Shown here one piece after another: positions 8,253-23,739 of a stretch of 64,000 nt of DNA; position 1 is the first letter of the stretch; every line of letters starts with the position of its first letter. The notes under the pieces were generated by a model, which saw nothing but the letters and a program-made list of their open reading frames with translations, was not told the origin of the DNA and did not search any database. The position numbers were made by a program, and so were the translations under genes. This DNA comes from Pseudonocardiales bacterium (GTDB lineage Bacteria > Actinomycetota > Actinomycetes > Mycobacteriales > Pseudonocardiaceae), in NCBI GenBank assembly GCA_023252195.1, contig JAHEXI010000003.1:186001-250000 (forward strand), read 5' to 3'.

Positions 8253-8615
8253 GTGAGCGACGATCGCGCCCACGAGACGGCGGACCGGCTGGAGCCCGAG
8301 GCGTCACCCAACGTCTCGGAGCCTGCCGCTGCCGTTCGCCGGGCGCGCTCCGCCGAGGCGCACGGGTCCGGGATCGCGGGCAAGGACCATCCGACCCGGG
8401 CCCGCGGCGCAACCGAGGCCAAGACGGCTGCACCTGCTCGGCTGATCCGGTTCTTGCGCGAGGTCGTCTCCGAGCTCAGCAAGGTCATCTGGCCGAGCCG
8501 TCGGGAGCTGGTGGTTTACACAGGGGTCGTGCTGGTCTTCGTCAGCTTCATGGTGGCGTTCGTTGCATTGCTCGACATGGGACTGGGCAGGGCCGTGCTG
8601 ACCGTGTTCGGCTGA
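8253..8615 (+). CDS. secE: Preprotein translocase subunit SecE
   Basis: A 120-residue small subunit of the SecYEG channel. About 60 polar N-terminal residues are followed by the conserved amphipathic stretch [20 protein letters not shown] and one transmembrane helix ([24 protein letters not shown]). Its single-helix form and N-terminal extension are normal for actinobacteria. The GTG start is preceded by GGAGGATCACCAGC. It lies between tRNA-Trp and nusG and is presumably co-transcribed with nusG. Confidence 0.95.
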   Translation: MSDDRAHETADRLEPEASPNVSEPAAAVRRARSAEAHGSGIAGKDHPTRARGATEAKTAAPARLIRFLREVVSELSKVIWPSRRELVVYTGVVLVFVSFMVAFVALLDMGLGRAVLTVFG

Positions 8616-8683
8616 TGCCGGATACCCGGGCGCCGGTTGACGACCAGTACGGCACGACGCACGCAAAGAAAGCGAGACCGACT

Positions 8684-9568
8684 GTGACTTTCCCAGGAGG
8701 GAGCTCCGCTCAAGGAACTTCCACAGGAGGCACTTCCACCGACGAGGCTTCCACCGGCGACAGCCAGGAGCTGACCGGACTTTTGGACGCCGATACAACC
8801 GATACAACCGATGCCGATACGCCCGAGGTCGATGCACTGGAAGCCGATACGCCCGAGACCGATGCACCCGACGTCGAATTCTTCGATGTCGCCGAGACCG
8901 CGGACGACCCCGATCAGCCCGCAGCGACAGCTGAGGTCGAGTCGCCGGAGCCTGCGGACCCGGTCGAAGAGCTCCGATCCGCGCTGGCCACCGCCCCCGG
9001 CGAGTGGTACGTGGTGCACTCCTACGCCGGCTACGAGAACAAGGTCAAGGCGAATCTGGAAACCCGCATCCAGACCCTGGATGTAGAGGACTACATCTTC
9101 CAGGTGGAAGTGCCCACCGAAGAGGTCACCGAGATCAAAAACGGCCAGCGCAAGCAGGTGCAGCGCAAGGTGCTGCCCGGTTACATCCTGGTCCGGATGG
9201 ATCTCAACGACGCCTCATGGAGCGCTGTGCGCAACACGCCGGGGGTCACCGGGTTCGTCGGGGCCACCTCGCGGCCCTCACCGCTGACCCTGGACGACGT
9301 GCTGAAGTTCCTCGCTCCGCGAGTAGCGCAGGCCAAGGTGCCGGTCGGTGCCGGCAAGCATGCGGGAGGCCTCGGCGGCGCCAAGCCTGTGATCGAGGTC
9401 GACTTCGAGGTCGGCGAGTCGGTCACCGTGATGGATGGCCCGTTCGCCACGTTGCCGGCGACGATCAACGAGGTCAACGTCGACGCACAGAAACTCAAGG
9501 TGTTGGTGTCGATCTTCGGTCGGGAGACTCCGGTCGAGCTATCGTTTAGCCAGGTCGCCAAGATCTGA
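8684..9568 (+). CDS. nusG: Transcription termination/antitermination protein NusG
   Basis: A 294-residue elongation factor that binds RNA polymerase through its NGN domain and links it to Rho or the ribosome (S10) through its KOW domain. The first 100 residues are a low-complexity acidic, Thr/Asp-rich linker (repeated [14 protein letters not shown] around 8791-8880). The NGN domain begins at [20 protein letters not shown]; the KOW domain includes [21 protein letters not shown] 8684 is chosen because mycobacterial NusG begins with a similar VT(T)F sequence; an in-frame ATG at 8615 overlaps the secE stop and would add 23 residues. Confidence 0.93.
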   Translation: MTFPGGSSAQGTSTGGTSTDEASTGDSQELTGLLDADTTDTTDADTPEVDALEADTPETDAPDVEFFDVAETADDPDQPAATAEVESPEPADPVEELRSALATAPGEWYVVHSYAGYENKVKANLETRIQTLDVEDYIFQVEVPTEEVTEIKNGQRKQVQRKVLPGYILVRMDLNDASWSAVRNTPGVTGFVGATSRPSPLTLDDVLKFLAPRVAQAKVPVGAGKHAGGLGGAKPVIEVDFEVGESVTVMDGPFATLPATINEVNVDAQKLKVLVSIFGRETPVELSFSQVAKI

Positions 9569-9613
9569 CCGGCACGGCGCCGGTTGGCATACACCAAGTA
9601 CGAGGAAGAAATC

Positions 9614-10051
9614 ATGCCCCCGAAGAAGAAGCGCAAGAGGCTCACGGCGACCGTGAAGCTCGCACTAGAGGCCGGCACCGCGAACCCGGCCTCGGTTGGG
9701 CAGGCGCTGGGCCCGCACGGCCTGAACATCATGGAGTTCTGCAAGGCCTACAACGCCGCGACGCAGAACAACCGTGGCGAGGTGGTACCTGCGGTGATCT
9801 CGGTATTCGAGGACCGCTCCTTCGACTTCGTGCTCAAGACACCGCCTGCCTCGGTGCTGCTACTCAAAGCGGCGGGGGTGGCCAAGGGCTCGGCGGAACC
9901 GCACAAGACCAAGGTCGCCAGAGTCGGCCGGGAGCAGGTCCGAGCCATCGCCGAGCGTAAACTCGAAGACCTCAACGCCAACGACATCGAGGCCGCTATC
10001 AAAATCATTTCAGGGACTGCCCGCTCGATGGGTATCACCGTAGTCGACTAG
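9614..10051 (+). CDS. rplK: 50S ribosomal protein L11, with atypical N-terminal loop
   Basis: A 145-residue L11 of the GTPase-associated centre, which binds 23S rRNA together with L10/L12. Family landmarks are present: [27 protein letters not shown], the [15 protein letters not shown] linker and [23 protein letters not shown]. The normally near-invariant A-P-P-V-G-P-A-L-G-Q loop reads A26-S-V-G-Q-A-L-G-P34, so one residue is missing and the proline pair is lost. This loop is where thiopeptide antibiotics contact L11. ATG 9614 has AGGAAG 6-8 bases upstream. The rest of the domain is also more divergent than usual, but no frame break is seen. Confidence 0.95.
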   Translation: MPPKKKRKRLTATVKLALEAGTANPASVGQALGPHGLNIMEFCKAYNAATQNNRGEVVPAVISVFEDRSFDFVLKTPPASVLLLKAAGVAKGSAEPHKTKVARVGREQVRAIAERKLEDLNANDIEAAIKIISGTARSMGITVVD

Positions 10052-10184
10052 GGTGCTCGCAGCGATACTCCCGAATTGTAGGGCCGTCGCACGGTCGCAG
10101 ACCTGATTTCAGCAATACCGAGTACGTGTGGGAGGGCCAGCGCTGGCCCGTACCACGACTGATCCAGCGAAGAAGGACAGTGAA

Positions 10185-10901
10185 ATGAAGCGCAGCAAGG
10201 CCTACCGCCAAGCGGCCGAGAAGGTCGACCGGAGCCGGTTCTACAGCCCCCTGGAGGCTGCGGCGCTGGCTAAGGAGACGTCCCCAAGTAAGATCGATGC
10301 CACCGTTGAGGTGGCCATGCAGCTAGGCGTTGACCCCCGCAAAGCCGACCAGATGGTGCGCGGCACGGTCAATCTGCCGCACGGCACCGGCAAGACCGTC
10401 CGCGTCATCGTCTTCGCTACCGGGGACCGGGCTGCCGAGGCGGCTGCCGCGGGTGCTGACGTGGTTGGTTCTGACGATCTCATCGAGCGCATCCAGGGTG
10501 GCTGGCTGGACTTCGATGCCGCGATCGCAGCCCCGGACCAGATGGCCAAGGTCGGTCGGATCGCCAGGATCCTCGGTCCTCGGGGCCTGATGCCAAACCC
10601 CAAGACCGGGACCGTCACCCCCGACGTCGCCAAGGCGATCGCGGACATCAAGGGCGGCAAGATTAACTTCCGGGTGGACAAGCAGGCCAACCTCCACCTG
10701 ATCATCGGCAAGGTGTCCTTCGACACCGATAAACTGGTGGAGAACTATGCCGCTGCGCTGGACGAGGTGCTGCGAGGCAAGCCATCGGCCGCGAAGGGCC
10801 GCTACCTGAAAAAGATCAACTTCTCCACCACTATGGGCCCAGGTATCCCGGTCGATCCCAACCGCACCCGCAACCTGCTGACCGACGAGCCGACCTCCTG
10901 A
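10185..10901 (+). CDS. rplA: 50S ribosomal protein L1
   Basis: A 238-residue L1 that forms the mobile stalk near the E site. Conserved stretches include [56 protein letters not shown] and [12 protein letters not shown] 10185 has AAGGAC 8 bases upstream; the longer upstream frame lacks L1 homology. It follows rplK by 133 bases. L1 often represses its own operon by binding the mRNA; no leader mimic of its rRNA site was checked in detail here. Confidence 0.96.
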   Translation: MKRSKAYRQAAEKVDRSRFYSPLEAAALAKETSPSKIDATVEVAMQLGVDPRKADQMVRGTVNLPHGTGKTVRVIVFATGDRAAEAAAAGADVVGSDDLIERIQGGWLDFDAAIAAPDQMAKVGRIARILGPRGLMPNPKTGTVTPDVAKAIADIKGGKINFRVDKQANLHLIIGKVSFDTDKLVENYAAALDEVLRGKPSAAKGRYLKKINFSTTMGPGIPVDPNRTRNLLTDEPTS

Positions 10902-10924
10902 GTCAAGCCCCGCTCGCCCGTCAA

Positions 10925-10978
10925 TGGAACCTTTTGCTGGTTTCATGCAGCTCAAAATCGCCACGTGGAACCTTTTGC
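10925..10978. repeat. 13-bp direct repeat pair after rplA
   Basis: TGGAACCTTTTGC occurs at 10925-10937 and again at 10966-10978. The first copy can also fold with the following GGTTTC into a short hairpin. The U-rich core and its position just after rplA suggest partial termination or mRNA processing, but the role is unknown. Confidence 0.7.
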
Positions 10979-11260
10979 AGATTAGTTGGCTGGGGGCGGT
11001 GTAGGAGCAGTGGTGTGGTTGGCATAGATTGGTAACAGTTCCACCGTAGACCGCTGGTCTCCGCGCCATTGGTGCGGACGAAGGTCCCGCGATTGTGGGC
11101 GGCCCGCGCAGGAGGACGTGGTCATGCCGTCACGCTGCGCCGTTGCGCGCCGCTGGCTACGCCCCGCGCCTACTGCGTCGGGGCGTTCGTCGTTTCGGGC
11201 CCCGGTACGGGCAGTCCAACCACCGCCGGCGCAGCCGGCAGTCAACCGAGGAGGCGATCC
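10979..11260 (+). promoter_or_regulatory. rplJ-rplL leader, candidate L10 autoregulatory region
   Basis: The roughly 280-base untranslated stretch before rplJ carries an 8-bp stem with a 3-base loop at 11060-11078 (TCCGCGCC-ATT-GGTGCGGA), flanked by GACC/GGTC segments. Bacterial L10 commonly represses its own mRNA by binding a kinked hairpin in this position. Assignment to that class is by location and shape only. The gene start follows GAGGAGG at about 11249. Confidence 0.4.
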
Positions 11261-11806
11261 ATGGCTAGACCGGACAAGGTCGACGCCGTTGCCGATATCG
11301 CGGATCAATTCCGCAGTGCCACCGCTGCGGTCGTCACCGAGTACCGCGGCCTGTCCGTGACACAATTGACTGACCTACGGCGGTCCCTCGGTAGCTCGAC
11401 CACCTACCGGGTCGCGAAGAACACCTTGGTTTCGCGTGCCGCCCGAGATGCTGGTGTGGACGGTCTGGATGAGCTGTTCATCGGCCCGACAGCGATCGCA
11501 TTCGTCCATGGCGAGCCGGTCCTCGCGGCGAAGACGCTGCGTGATTTCGCCAGAGAGCACACCGCTCTGGTGATCAAGGGTGGTTACCTGGACGGCCGTG
11601 CGTTGACGGTCGCCGAGGTCGGCCAGATGGCGGACCTGGAGTCTCGCGAGGTGCTGCTGGCCAAGCTGGCTGGCGCGATGAAGGCCAATCTTTCCAAGGC
11701 GGCAAGACTGTTCGCGGAGCCGGCCTCCCAGGTTGCCCGGTTGGCTGCCGCCCTGCGCGACAAGCAGCAAGACCAGCAGCCGACCGACGAGCCCGCCACT
11801 GATTGA
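11261..11806 (+). CDS. rplJ: 50S ribosomal protein L10
   Basis: A 181-residue stalk-base protein that carries L7/L12 dimers on its C-terminal helix. The sequence begins [17 protein letters not shown], followed by the conserved [18 protein letters not shown] and [13 protein letters not shown]. The C-terminus is an alanine-rich helix ending in acidic residues. ATG 11261 follows a strong GAGGAGG site; upstream in-frame codons are in the leader and show no homology. It is co-transcribed with rplL, 66 bases downstream. Confidence 0.95.
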   Translation: MARPDKVDAVADIADQFRSATAAVVTEYRGLSVTQLTDLRRSLGSSTTYRVAKNTLVSRAARDAGVDGLDELFIGPTAIAFVHGEPVLAAKTLRDFAREHTALVIKGGYLDGRALTVAEVGQMADLESREVLLAKLAGAMKANLSKAARLFAEPASQVARLAAALRDKQQDQQPTDEPATD

Positions 11807-11872
11807 TCGACCCGCACTGATCGACCCCGGCTTCATTTGACGACAGAAGAAGACAGAAGGAGAGACGCCATC

Positions 11873-12262
11873 ATGGCGAAGATGAGCACCGACGAGCTGC
11901 TCGATGCATTCAAGGACATGACTTTGCTCGAGCTGAGCGACTTCGTGAAGAAGTTCGAGGACACCTTTGATGTCACCGCCGCGGCGCCTGTCGCGGTGGC
12001 GATGGGTCCAGCGGGCGGAGCGGCGGAGGCTCCGGTCGTGGAGGAGAAAGACGAGTTCAACGTCGTCCTCGAGGCGATCGGCGAGAAGAAGATCCAGGTC
12101 ATCAAGGTGGTTCGAGAGGTCGTCTCCGGGCTGGGCCTCAAGGAGGCGAAGGACCTCGTCGAGAGCGCTCCGAAGCCAGTGCTGGAGGGCGTGCCGAAGG
12201 ACCAGGCCGACGCCGCCAAGGCCAAGTTGGAGGAAGCCGGCGCCAAGGTCAGCCTGACCTGA
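11873..12262 (+). CDS. rplL: 50S ribosomal protein L7/L12
   Basis: A 129-residue stalk protein that recruits translation GTPases. The N-terminal dimerisation domain ([28 protein letters not shown]) is followed by an alanine/valine/glycine hinge and the C-terminal factor-binding domain ([23 protein letters not shown]...[20 protein letters not shown]). ATG 11873 has AGAAGGAGAG upstream. The gene ends 12 bases before a large bidirectional hairpin shared with a convergent hydrolase gene. Confidence 0.97.
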   Translation: MAKMSTDELLDAFKDMTLLELSDFVKKFEDTFDVTAAAPVAVAMGPAGGAAEAPVVEEKDEFNVVLEAIGEKKIQVIKVVREVVSGLGLKEAKDLVESAPKPVLEGVPKDQADAAKAKLEEAGAKVSLT

Positions 12263-12274
12263 GACCGCCTACAA

Positions 12275-12340
12275 CCGCATTCAGCGGGCGCAGCGGGGCT
12301 ATCGGGGCCTCGACGGCCCCGCTCAGCCCGCTGAATGCGG
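12275..12340. terminator. Bidirectional terminator between rplL and hydrolase
   Basis: Perfect 15-bp outer stem (CCGCATTCAGCGGGC / GCCCGCTGAATGCGG) enclosing a second GC-rich inner stem (GCGGGGC / GCCCCGC). It lies just after the rplL stop and overlaps the last codons of the convergent hydrolase gene, so it can serve both strands. Confidence 0.8.
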
Positions 12341-13234
12341 AGCGGATCTGGCTGGGAGGTGTTGGTCTAGCCAGCGGAGCAAGTCGGTGAGGATCTGCTC
12401 GCGCTCGGGCTCGTTGAACACTTCGTGGTACAGGCCTTGGTATCGGTGCAGAGTCTTATCTGCCGACGACACGGTGTCGTGCACCATCGTCGAGCCGGTC
12501 AGCGCGCATATCCGGTCGTCGGTGCCGTGCAGCAACAGCAGCGGCATGGCCAGTCGCGGCAGCCGGGTGGGCAAGCCCTCCATCGTCGCCAGAATCTCGG
12601 CTCCGGTTCGAGCCTTGATCTTGCCTCGGTACACCAGCGGATCCTGCTGGTAAGCCCGCACTACCGCCGGGTCTCGGCTGATCTGCTCGGTGCCGAGGGC
12701 CGCGACCCCCAAATTGGGAACCAGCGCCGAGAGCAGTCCCGCAAGCCGTCGCTGCAGCGCCGAGCCGGCCGTCACCTCCACCGCCGGCCCCGACACAACC
12801 AGCCCAGCCAGCACGATGCGCGGTTCGGTGGCGTGGTGTTGTGTGGCGTGGTGTTGGGTGGCGTGGGGTTCAGTGGCATAGTGCAGCGCGATGAGGCCGC
12901 CGAGCGAGTGACCGACCATGAACACAGGCACACCGGGATGTCGCTTCGCGGCGAAAAGCACAAAGGAGCTCAGGTCGTCGACGATCAAGGTCATCCGTTC
13001 GATATTGCCTCGTCGTCCGCCCGACCGGCCGTGTCCACGATGGTCGGCGGCATAGACCGCGAAGCCCGCGGCGGCCAGCCGGGTGCCCACGTGCGCGTAG
13101 CGCGACGAGTGCTCATGAATACCGTGCACGATGATGACGACCGCCCGGGCCGGGTCCAGGGGAAGCCAGGCTTGCCAGTATGTGGACTGGTTCGCCGCGA
13201 TCTTCCGGTGTCCCTCCTCATGTCTGGTGCTCAT
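12323..13234 (-). CDS. Alpha/beta hydrolase, monoacylglycerol lipase type
   Basis: A 303-residue serine hydrolase. Visible elements are the oxyanion segment VIIVHGIHEHSSRY, DHRGHGRSGG, the nucleophile elbow GHSLGG, the acid region LLLHGTDDRIC and the catalytic His region YHEVFNEPERE. These match monoacylglycerol lipase/lysophospholipase-like enzymes; the natural ester is unknown. An insertion of tandem 15-base units after the elbow adds HATQH-type repeats (12827-12886), not expected in the family. The gene converges on rplL across a shared terminator and has 70 bases of divergent spacer to the next gene. Confidence 0.87.
   Translation of the reverse strand: MSTRHEEGHRKIAANQSTYWQAWLPLDPARAVVIIVHGIHEHSSRYAHVGTRLAAAGFAVYAADHRGHGRSGGRRGNIERMTLIVDDLSSFVLFAAKRHPGVPVFMVGHSLGGLIALHYATEPHATQHHATQHHATEPRIVLAGLVVSGPAVEVTAGSALQRRLAGLLSALVPNLGVAALGTEQISRDPAVVRAYQQDPLVYRGKIKARTGAEILATMEGLPTRLPRLAMPLLLLHGTDDRICALTGSTMVHDTVSSADKTLHRYQGLYHEVFNEPEREQILTDLLRWLDQHLPARSAPHSAG
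12827..12886. repeat. Four tandem 15-bp units inside the hydrolase gene
   Basis: Units related to GGTGGCGTGGTGTTG lie head to tail at 12827, 12842, 12857 and 12872. The last has diverged. They keep the frame and encode histidine/threonine-rich five-residue repeats in the lid-proximal region of the hydrolase. Confidence 0.9.
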
Positions 13235-13305
13235 CGAGGACCTCCTTGGCGGGTGCGCGACGGTAGCCGTCCGCGGTCACCATCACTTCTACCTCTCCAC
13301 TCTGG

Positions 13306-13908
13306 ATGACCATGACCAGCATCGCCAGCACTGACACCTCCCTGGGGCGCCGTTTCCTCGGCGGTCCATTGCGGACCGCGATTCTGGCGGTCGCGGTGGT
13401 CGCCGTGGTCGCCTTCGCCGCCATGGGTTGGTTCGGCGTCTCCTGGTACCGGGCCGCGCATGGCAGGTCCCTAGCTGTGGGTATGGACCGAGACGCCCTG
13501 CTGGGGGATGCGCAACGGGCCATGGTCACCCTCAACACGCTCGACTATCGGCGCGTGCAGGACGGCTTGACACTGTGGGAACAGTCCACGACGGGGTCGC
13601 TACTCAGCCAGCTGCGCGCCAACCGCGACGCCTACGCCCGTGCCATCACCGCTTCGGCAGCGGTCACCAGCGCGAGGGTTCTCGACGCCGCGGTCGCCTC
13701 CCTCAACGACAGCGCCGGCACCGCGGAGGTGCTGGTAGGGGTGGATGTCACGTCTCAGTCCGAACAGGGTGACCCGAGCTGCGCGCACCGGCGCGTCCAA
13801 CTCGACATGGTCCGTGCCGGCAGTGCTTGGAAGGTCGGCACGTTGGCACCGGTCGGCGACGCTTACTCGGAGCCTGGGCCGTGTTCCCCGGGCACCTCCC
13901 CCAGGTAG
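13306..13908 (+). CDS. Mce-associated membrane protein
   Basis: A 200-residue protein with a single N-terminal transmembrane helix (residues about 24-45, AILAVAVVAVVAFAAMGWFGVSWY) followed by an extracytoplasmic domain. The domain has the Mce-associated pattern: DALLGDAQRAMVTLNTLDYRRVQDGLTLWEQS, a central helix region, then a VLVGVDV strand and a two-cysteine C-terminus ending in WKV. Such proteins stabilise or assist Mce lipid importers at the envelope. No mce or yrbE genes are in the window. The paralogous gene follows after 54 bases and is probably in one operon. The ATG start lies in the spacer divergent from the hydrolase. Confidence 0.75.
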   Translation: MTMTSIASTDTSLGRRFLGGPLRTAILAVAVVAVVAFAAMGWFGVSWYRAAHGRSLAVGMDRDALLGDAQRAMVTLNTLDYRRVQDGLTLWEQSTTGSLLSQLRANRDAYARAITASAAVTSARVLDAAVASLNDSAGTAEVLVGVDVTSQSEQGDPSCAHRRVQLDMVRAGSAWKVGTLAPVGDAYSEPGPCSPGTSPR

Positions 13909-13962
13909 ACCCGACGTGGGCAGCCGAGATATCAGGCTCCGGAAGAGGGAGAAAGCCCCAAC

Positions 13963-14532
13963 ATGACCACCCCGACCGCAGCACAACTTGCGCCCACCGA
14001 GACGGTCGCGAAGCCGCCCCGGCGGGTGACCGCGGTGGCGACGCTGGTGGCACTGGTCATTGTGGTGGTAATGGCGCTAGGTCTCGCTGCCTGGTTCCGC
14101 GGCGAGGCCAATCAACTGACGGGGTCCGCGGCGGCAAGCAACGATGCGCTGGTGGATGCTGACGCCAACGCCCAGGTCTCCGCCCAGGTGCGCGAAGCGG
14201 TGCAACGCATCTACTCCTATGACTACGCCCGGTTGGATGACAACGAGCGAGCCGCCTCCGCGGTCATCACCGGCCCGTACGTGCAAAGTTTTCATCAGGA
14301 TTTCGCTCGGGTGCGGGACCTCGCGCCAGCCCAACAGGCTGTGGTGGTGGCGACGGTGCCGGCTCTCGCGGTCAAGGCGCTCGACGGTGACCGGGCCATC
14401 GTGTTGGTGTTTCTCGACCAACAAGCCCACCAGGGAGACCAGGCCAAGCCACTTGTCGCCTCGGGCAGGCTCTCGGTCACGGCGCAGCTGGTGGACGGCC
14501 GCTGGAAGATAGCCGACGCGGAACCGTTCTGA
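13963..14532 (+). CDS. Mce-associated membrane protein
   Basis: A 189-residue paralogue of the preceding gene. It has one transmembrane helix (about 26-47, AVATLVALVIVVVMALGLAAWF) and an outside domain with ASNDALVDADANAQVSAQVREAVQRIYSYDYARLDD, a YVQSFHQDFARVR helix, and a terminal strand W-K-I-A-D-A-E-P-F. The Y-x-Y-x-R-L/W-turn and NTF2-like end are the hallmarks of Mce-associated proteins. It ends a two-gene unit between the ribosomal stalk genes and rpoB, where mycobacteria carry the Mce ATPase gene mkl; that ATPase is not present here. Confidence 0.75.
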   Translation: MTTPTAAQLAPTETVAKPPRRVTAVATLVALVIVVVMALGLAAWFRGEANQLTGSAAASNDALVDADANAQVSAQVREAVQRIYSYDYARLDDNERAASAVITGPYVQSFHQDFARVRDLAPAQQAVVVATVPALAVKALDGDRAIVLVFLDQQAHQGDQAKPLVASGRLSVTAQLVDGRWKIADAEPF

Positions 14533-15049
14533 GTTTCTCGCCAGGCATCCTCAGCTCGCCTAGATCGGCTGCACCGATCAGCTAAATAGCCGCTGATCGT
14601 GCACATCCGACCACTGATCGGACGATGCACTCTTGACGGGGGGCGTCTGGCAGGTCACCCTAGGACCACGCTCGCGCCGTCTCAGTACGGCGCTGGACAG
14701 TCGCCGTCCTAGCGGTTAGACTGCTTCTTTGCGCTGCCCTCTCCTCGCTTCCCTGCGCACAGTGTTCGAGCGGACCCCGAATTCATCGGATCCGAGGTCG
14801 TTGGACACAGGGTTCATCGGACATGGTGTCCAGTGAGCACAGGGTGCCCTCGGCAGAGGGTTCCCCCTGCGTGCAGGGCTCGTTGGGCTGCGCCAATGGT
14901 ATCACCCTGAGGTAACAACCTGAGGCTAACAACCGCAAACGACACTAACAACTACATCAGCAACTGCACCAACACCGCGCCGGGAGTGTGGTCCGAGGAG
15001 ACCACGAGGTCCTGCGCTCGGCAGCGCTAGTGTTCGGAAGGACGCAATC
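14533..15049 (+). promoter_or_regulatory. rpoB upstream region: structured leader
   Basis: This stretch of 517 bases holds no supported gene. It contains GATCGG-N5-CCGATC (14563-14579), several further TGATCG copies up to about 14630, the promoter described separately, and TGGACAC-N17-GTGTCCA (14802-14832). TTCATCGGA is repeated at about 14782 and 14812. The transcript from the promoter would have an untranslated leader of roughly 320 bases, ending in GGAAGGA before the TTG start of rpoB. Confidence 0.55.
14694..14722 (+). promoter_or_regulatory. Candidate rpoBC promoter
   Basis: TGGACA (14694-14699) and TAGACT (14717-14722) are separated by 17 bases, close to the housekeeping sigma-70 consensus TTGACA/TATAAT. 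The -10 box is preceded by a T at the expected distance. This is the best promoter match upstream of rpoB. Confidence 0.55.
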
Positions 15050-18544
<3,495 letters not shown>

Positions 18545-18558
18545 CCGGCTCCCAGACC

Positions 18559-18605
18559 GCGTCCGGCGCGGGGGTGGACCTCCCGCCCACCCTCGCGCCG
18601 GACGC
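18559..18605 (+). terminator. rpoB-rpoC intercistronic hairpin
   Basis: Perfect 12-bp stem GCGTCCGGCGCG / CGCGCCGGACGC with a further inner GGGTGG/CCACCC stem. No U tract follows. Because rpoC must be expressed, it probably acts as a partial attenuator or RNase processing/stability element rather than a full terminator. A small palindrome GTGTTCTATAACAC follows at 18633-18646. Confidence 0.6.
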
Positions 18606-18667
18606 ACCATACATCAAAGTTTTCTATAACCAGTGTGTTCTATAACACAGGGGAGAAGGAACGACAC

Positions 18668-22594
<3,927 letters not shown>

Positions 22595-22597
22595 CCT

Positions 22598-22639
22598 CGT
22601 GAGTGCGTAACAGTATTAGAACACTGTTACGCACTCACG
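22598..22639. terminator. Bidirectional terminator after rpoC
   Basis: Perfect 17-bp stem CGTGAGTGCGTAACAGT / ACTGTTACGCACTCACG with an 8-base loop. It lies between the rpoC stop and the last codons of the convergent CoA-transferase gene, whose stop codon is inside the 3' arm. Confidence 0.85.
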
Positions 22640-23739
22640 ACGTCCCAGTCGGCGAGGACGTCGGCGGTGTCGGCGCCGGGCTTCGGTGGTGGTGTCGGGA
22701 GGTCGGGACGGGTGCGCGAGAACCGTGGCGCGGGGGCAGCCTGGGGCACCCCATCGACGGTGATGACGGTGCCGCGAGCCGCGATGTGCGGGTGCGTCGG
22801 CACCTCGGCGAACGACAGTACCGGTGCCACGCAGGCGTCGGTGCCTTCGAACGCGGCCACCCACTCCTCACGGCTACGGGTGGCGAACACCTCAGTGAAC
22901 CGCTGGCGCAACACCGGCCAACCGGCCGGGTCGAGCTGTGCGGGCAGATCCTCGCCGATCAGCCCTAAGCCTTCCAGCAGCGCCGCATAGAACTGCGGTT
23001 CCAGCGCTCCGACAGCGACGTATCGGCCGTCGGCGCAGGCGTAGGTGTCATAAAACGGAGTGCCCGAGTCGAGCAGGTTGCTGCCCCGCTCATCGCTCCA
23101 CAATCCGCATGCGCGCAACGACCAGAACATCTGGGCCAGTGCGCTGACCCCGTCCACCATCGCGGCGTCGACGACTTGGCCGGCGCCGGAGCGGTCCCGT
23201 TCCCACAGTGCGGCCAGCACTCCGAGCACCAGGAACATCGAGCCACCGCCGAAGTCCCCGACCAGGTTCAGTGGCGGTACCGGCTTACCGCCGGCAGTCC
23301 CGATGGCGTGCAGCGTGCCGGTCAACGCGATGTAGGTGATGTCGTGGCCGGCCTGGTCGGCCAGCGGTCCGTCCTGCCCCCATCCGGTCATCCGGGAGTA
23401 CACCAGCCGAGGGTTGCGGGCGTGGCAGTCGGCGGGACCGATACCCAGCCGTTCGGTGACACCGGGACGCAAACCCTCGATCAGCACGTCGGCCCGCTCC
23501 ACCAGCCGCAGCATGGTTTCTCGTCCGGCGGGGTCCTTCAGGTCGAGCATTACCGAGCGCCGGCCACGGAGCATCTGATCGTCGACGGTGGGGGCGAGCT
23601 GCAGGATCTGCTTACCTTCGGAGGGCCGTTCGACCCTTATCACGTCGGCTCCCAGATCCGCTAGCAGCATCGCCGCATGGGGACCTGGGCCGATTCCGGC
23701 CAGCTCGATCACGCGCAGCCCGACCAGCGGACCCGGCAT
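22627..23739 (-). CDS. Family III CoA-transferase / alpha-methylacyl-CoA racemase-like
   Basis: A 370-residue CaiB/BaiF (family III CoA-transferase) protein. Landmarks are [72 protein letters not shown] and [11 protein letters not shown]. The GHD and GDFG segments correspond to the His and Asp catalytic region of bacterial alpha-methylacyl-CoA racemase (MCR), so epimerisation of 2-methylacyl-CoA from branched-chain lipid breakdown is the likeliest role. ATG 23739 is preceded by GAGGAGG at ideal spacing, favouring it over an upstream in-frame ATG at 23769. It converges on rpoC across a shared terminator. Confidence 0.83.
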   Translation of the reverse strand: MPGPLVGLRVIELAGIGPGPHAAMLLADLGADVIRVERPSEGKQILQLAPTVDDQMLRGRRSVMLDLKDPAGRETMLRLVERADVLIEGLRPGVTERLGIGPADCHARNPRLVYSRMTGWGQDGPLADQAGHDITYIALTGTLHAIGTAGGKPVPPLNLVGDFGGGSMFLVLGVLAALWERDRSGAGQVVDAAMVDGVSALAQMFWSLRACGLWSDERGSNLLDSGTPFYDTYACADGRYVAVGALEPQFYAALLEGLGLIGEDLPAQLDPAGWPVLRQRFTEVFATRSREEWVAAFEGTDACVAPVLSFAEVPTHPHIAARGTVITVDGVPQAAPAPRFSRTRPDLPTPPPKPGADTADVLADWDVVSA

